Below are positions 62,815 through 64,000 of a stretch of 64,000 bases of DNA, piece after piece. The position numbers and the translations under genes are program-made. The notes under the pieces are model-generated. The model ran no database searches. It was not told the DNA's origin and saw nothing but the letters and a program-made list of their open reading frames with translations. Origin of the DNA: Pseudaestuariivita atlantica (GTDB taxonomy: Bacteria > Pseudomonadota > Alphaproteobacteria > Rhodobacterales > Rhodobacteraceae); assembly GCF_001205715.1 (NCBI RefSeq), contig NZ_AQQZ01000004.1:186001-250000 (forward strand), read 5' to 3'. The number at the start of each line of letters is the position of its first letter. Positions within the stretch are counted from its first letter, which is position 1.

Positions 62815-62840
62815 AAAACCAAGCCCCGAAGGAGGGAACC

Positions 62841-64000
62841 ATGACCAAATTCATCAATCCCGGCCTCATGATGACCAGCCGGCGTAACGTCCTGCGCGGC
62901 AGCCTGCTTGCCGGAGCGGCCGCCTTGACGGGTGCCGGAGCCAAAGCGGCTCCGCATGCGCCCAGCCTTCGCGGCGTCAATGCCGCCTCGGCCCATCTTT
63001 ACAACGCGGCGGAAGAGCAAGAGACCACCGTCAATGCCAAACCCGCCGATCTTTCGGGCTATACCCGCGTGAGGCAGAAGCTTGTCGCGCCGCCCTTCGC
63101 GCCGGAACACGAACAGGTTGCCACTGGCGGGCCCAAGATCGTGGAGATCGCGCTGGAAACCGAGGAACGCCTGCTGGTCGTCGACGAAGACAACGGCGGT
63201 GAAATCTGGGCGCTGACCTATAACGGCTCGGTCCCCGGTCCGCTGATCATCGTGCACGAAGGCGACATGGTGGAGCTGACGCTCCGCAACCCGGCCTCCA
63301 GCATGCTGGAACACAACATCGACTTCCACGCGTCGACCGGCGCGCTGGGCGGCGGTGGCCTGACCCACGTCTTTCCGGGCGAGGAAGTTGTGCTGCGCTG
63401 GAAAGCGACCAAGCCCGGTTGCTTCACCTACCACTGCGCGCCGGGCGGCGACATGATCCCCTATCACGTCACGCACGGCATGAACGGGGCCATCATGGTA
63501 CTGCCCCGCGACGGCCTAAAGGACAAGGACGGCAACCCGCTGCGCTATGACCGCATCGCCTATTTCGGCGAGCAGGACTTCTACCTGCCGAAAGACGAAA
63601 ACGGCGACTACCGCACCTATGAATACGCGGGCGACGATTATGCCGACAGCCTCGACGCCATGCGTACGCTGATCCCCACTCACCTGGTGTTCAACGGGTC
63701 CGTGGGTGCCCTGACCGGCGACAACGCCATCAAGGCGAAGGTCGGTGAAACCGTGCTGATGGTCCACAACCAGGCCAACCGCGATTCGCGCCCACACCTG
63801 ATCGGTGGACATGGCTCCTATGTCTGGGAAAGCTCCTTCACCGACCCGCCGATGCGCAACATGGAAACCTGGTTCGTGCGGGGCGGCAGCGCCGTGGCGG
63901 CGATGTACACTTTCGAGCAACCGGGCGTGTACGCCTACGTCAACCACAACCTGATCGAGGGCATCATGCTGGGCGCGGCGGCGCACATCAAGGTCGAAGG
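62841..64000 (+). CDS. nirK: copper-containing nitrite reductase, class II-type (3' end missing)
   Basis: The first 386 codons are visible; the gene runs off the window end. A twin-arginine signal ([18 protein letters not shown]) directs export. Type 1 copper ligands are His158, Cys199, His209 and Met214; type 2 ligands are His163, His198 and His369. Active-site Asp161 and His319 are present, so NO-forming nitrite reduction is expected. The [11 protein letters not shown] spacing is one residue longer than in Alcaligenes faecalis, as in class II enzymes. Tyr208 replaces the usual Trp before the copper His. GGAGGG precedes the ATG. Confidence 0.96.
   Translation, partial: MTKFINPGLMMTSRRNVLRGSLLAGAAALTGAGAKAAPHAPSLRGVNAASAHLYNAAEEQETTVNAKPADLSGYTRVRQKLVAPPFAPEHEQVATGGPKIVEIALETEERLLVVDEDNGGEIWALTYNGSVPGPLIIVHEGDMVELTLRNPASSMLEHNIDFHASTGALGGGGLTHVFPGEEVVLRWKATKPGCFTYHCAPGGDMIPYHVTHGMNGAIMVLPRDGLKDKDGNPLRYDRIAYFGEQDFYLPKDENGDYRTYEYAGDDYADSLDAMRTLIPTHLVFNGSVGALTGDNAIKAKVGETVLMVHNQANRDSRPHLIGGHGSYVWESSFTDPPMRNMETWFVRGGSAVAAMYTFEQPGVYAYVNHNLIEGIMLGAAAHIKVE

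Noticed and set aside
1-64000. CRISPR arrays, insertion sequences, integrases, attachment sites or prophage structural genes
   Set aside because: No repeat-spacer pattern, transposase, recombinase or phage head or tail gene was seen. The M15 peptidase alone does not define a prophage.

Overview
The window is one contiguous stretch of a high-GC (roughly 65%) alphaproteobacterial chromosome. The gene families point to Rhodobacteraceae (Roseobacter group): a DUF2125 periplasmic protein, DUF1467, DUF2853, the gltB-x-y-gltD order, a mitofilin-like COG4223 protein between hemD and hemY, and a class II-type copper nitrite reductase. No insertion sequence, integrase, phage structural module or CRISPR array was seen. 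Nearly all of the window is ordinary, densely packed chromosome with many 1-8 nt start/stop overlaps.

Layout. 1-2.8 kb: a small helical protein, an M15 peptidase with a peptidoglycan-binding domain, and a DUF2125 protein. 2.9-10.4 kb: an SDR/crotonase pair, a HyuA-type hydantoinase, queG, a GST, a LysR/YciI divergent pair, and mtgA. 10.6-17.9 kb: glutamate synthase, gltB and gltD separated by two small genes. 18-26.5 kb: uppP, carB, a HAD-like protein lacking its nucleophile, a CFA-type methyltransferase, and aspS. 26.5-33 kb: a hemerythrin-like protein, a sulfatase/phosphonate monoesterase-like enzyme, a DUF1800-DUF1501 pair (the second with a Tat signal), a GNAT enzyme, and an orphan response regulator. 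33-43 kb: methylmalonyl-CoA epimerase, small membrane proteins, a nitroreductase, an HDAC-like deacetylase, an M48 lipoprotein, an HD phosphohydrolase, an FkbM methyltransferase, and ahcY. 43-51.8 kb: a TPP enzyme, DUF2853, DUF1761, EVE and YciI proteins, then tsaD divergent from hemD-COG4223-hemY, and tRNA-Thr(CGT). 51.9-54.9 kb: a large pyruvate-dehydrogenase-E1/MdeB-like enzyme divergent from an Lrp/AsnC regulator, with a perfect palindrome between them.

The most informative part is 55-64 kb. A CPL-type P1B-like ATPase runs tail-to-tail into an ArsR-family repressor whose two cysteines (66 residues apart) match the BigR/SqrR persulfide sensors. Divergent from it is a run of a persulfide dioxygenase, two YeeE/YedE half-transporters, a stand-alone DUF442 rhodanese-like protein and a SulP sulfate-type permease. 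The divergent promoter carries two perfect AT-rich palindromes. Next come a DUF1858 CxxC protein, a cysteine-free Crp/Fnr regulator (NnrR/DNR-like), pseudoazurin and nirK, which is cut by the window end. FNR/NnrR-type 14-mers precede both the DUF1858 gene and pseudoazurin. The inferred picture is a reactive-sulfur module (sense persulfide, oxidise it, move sulfur or sulfite/sulfate) abutting a nitric-oxide-regulated nitrite-reduction module, with the DUF1858 protein as a possible bridge.
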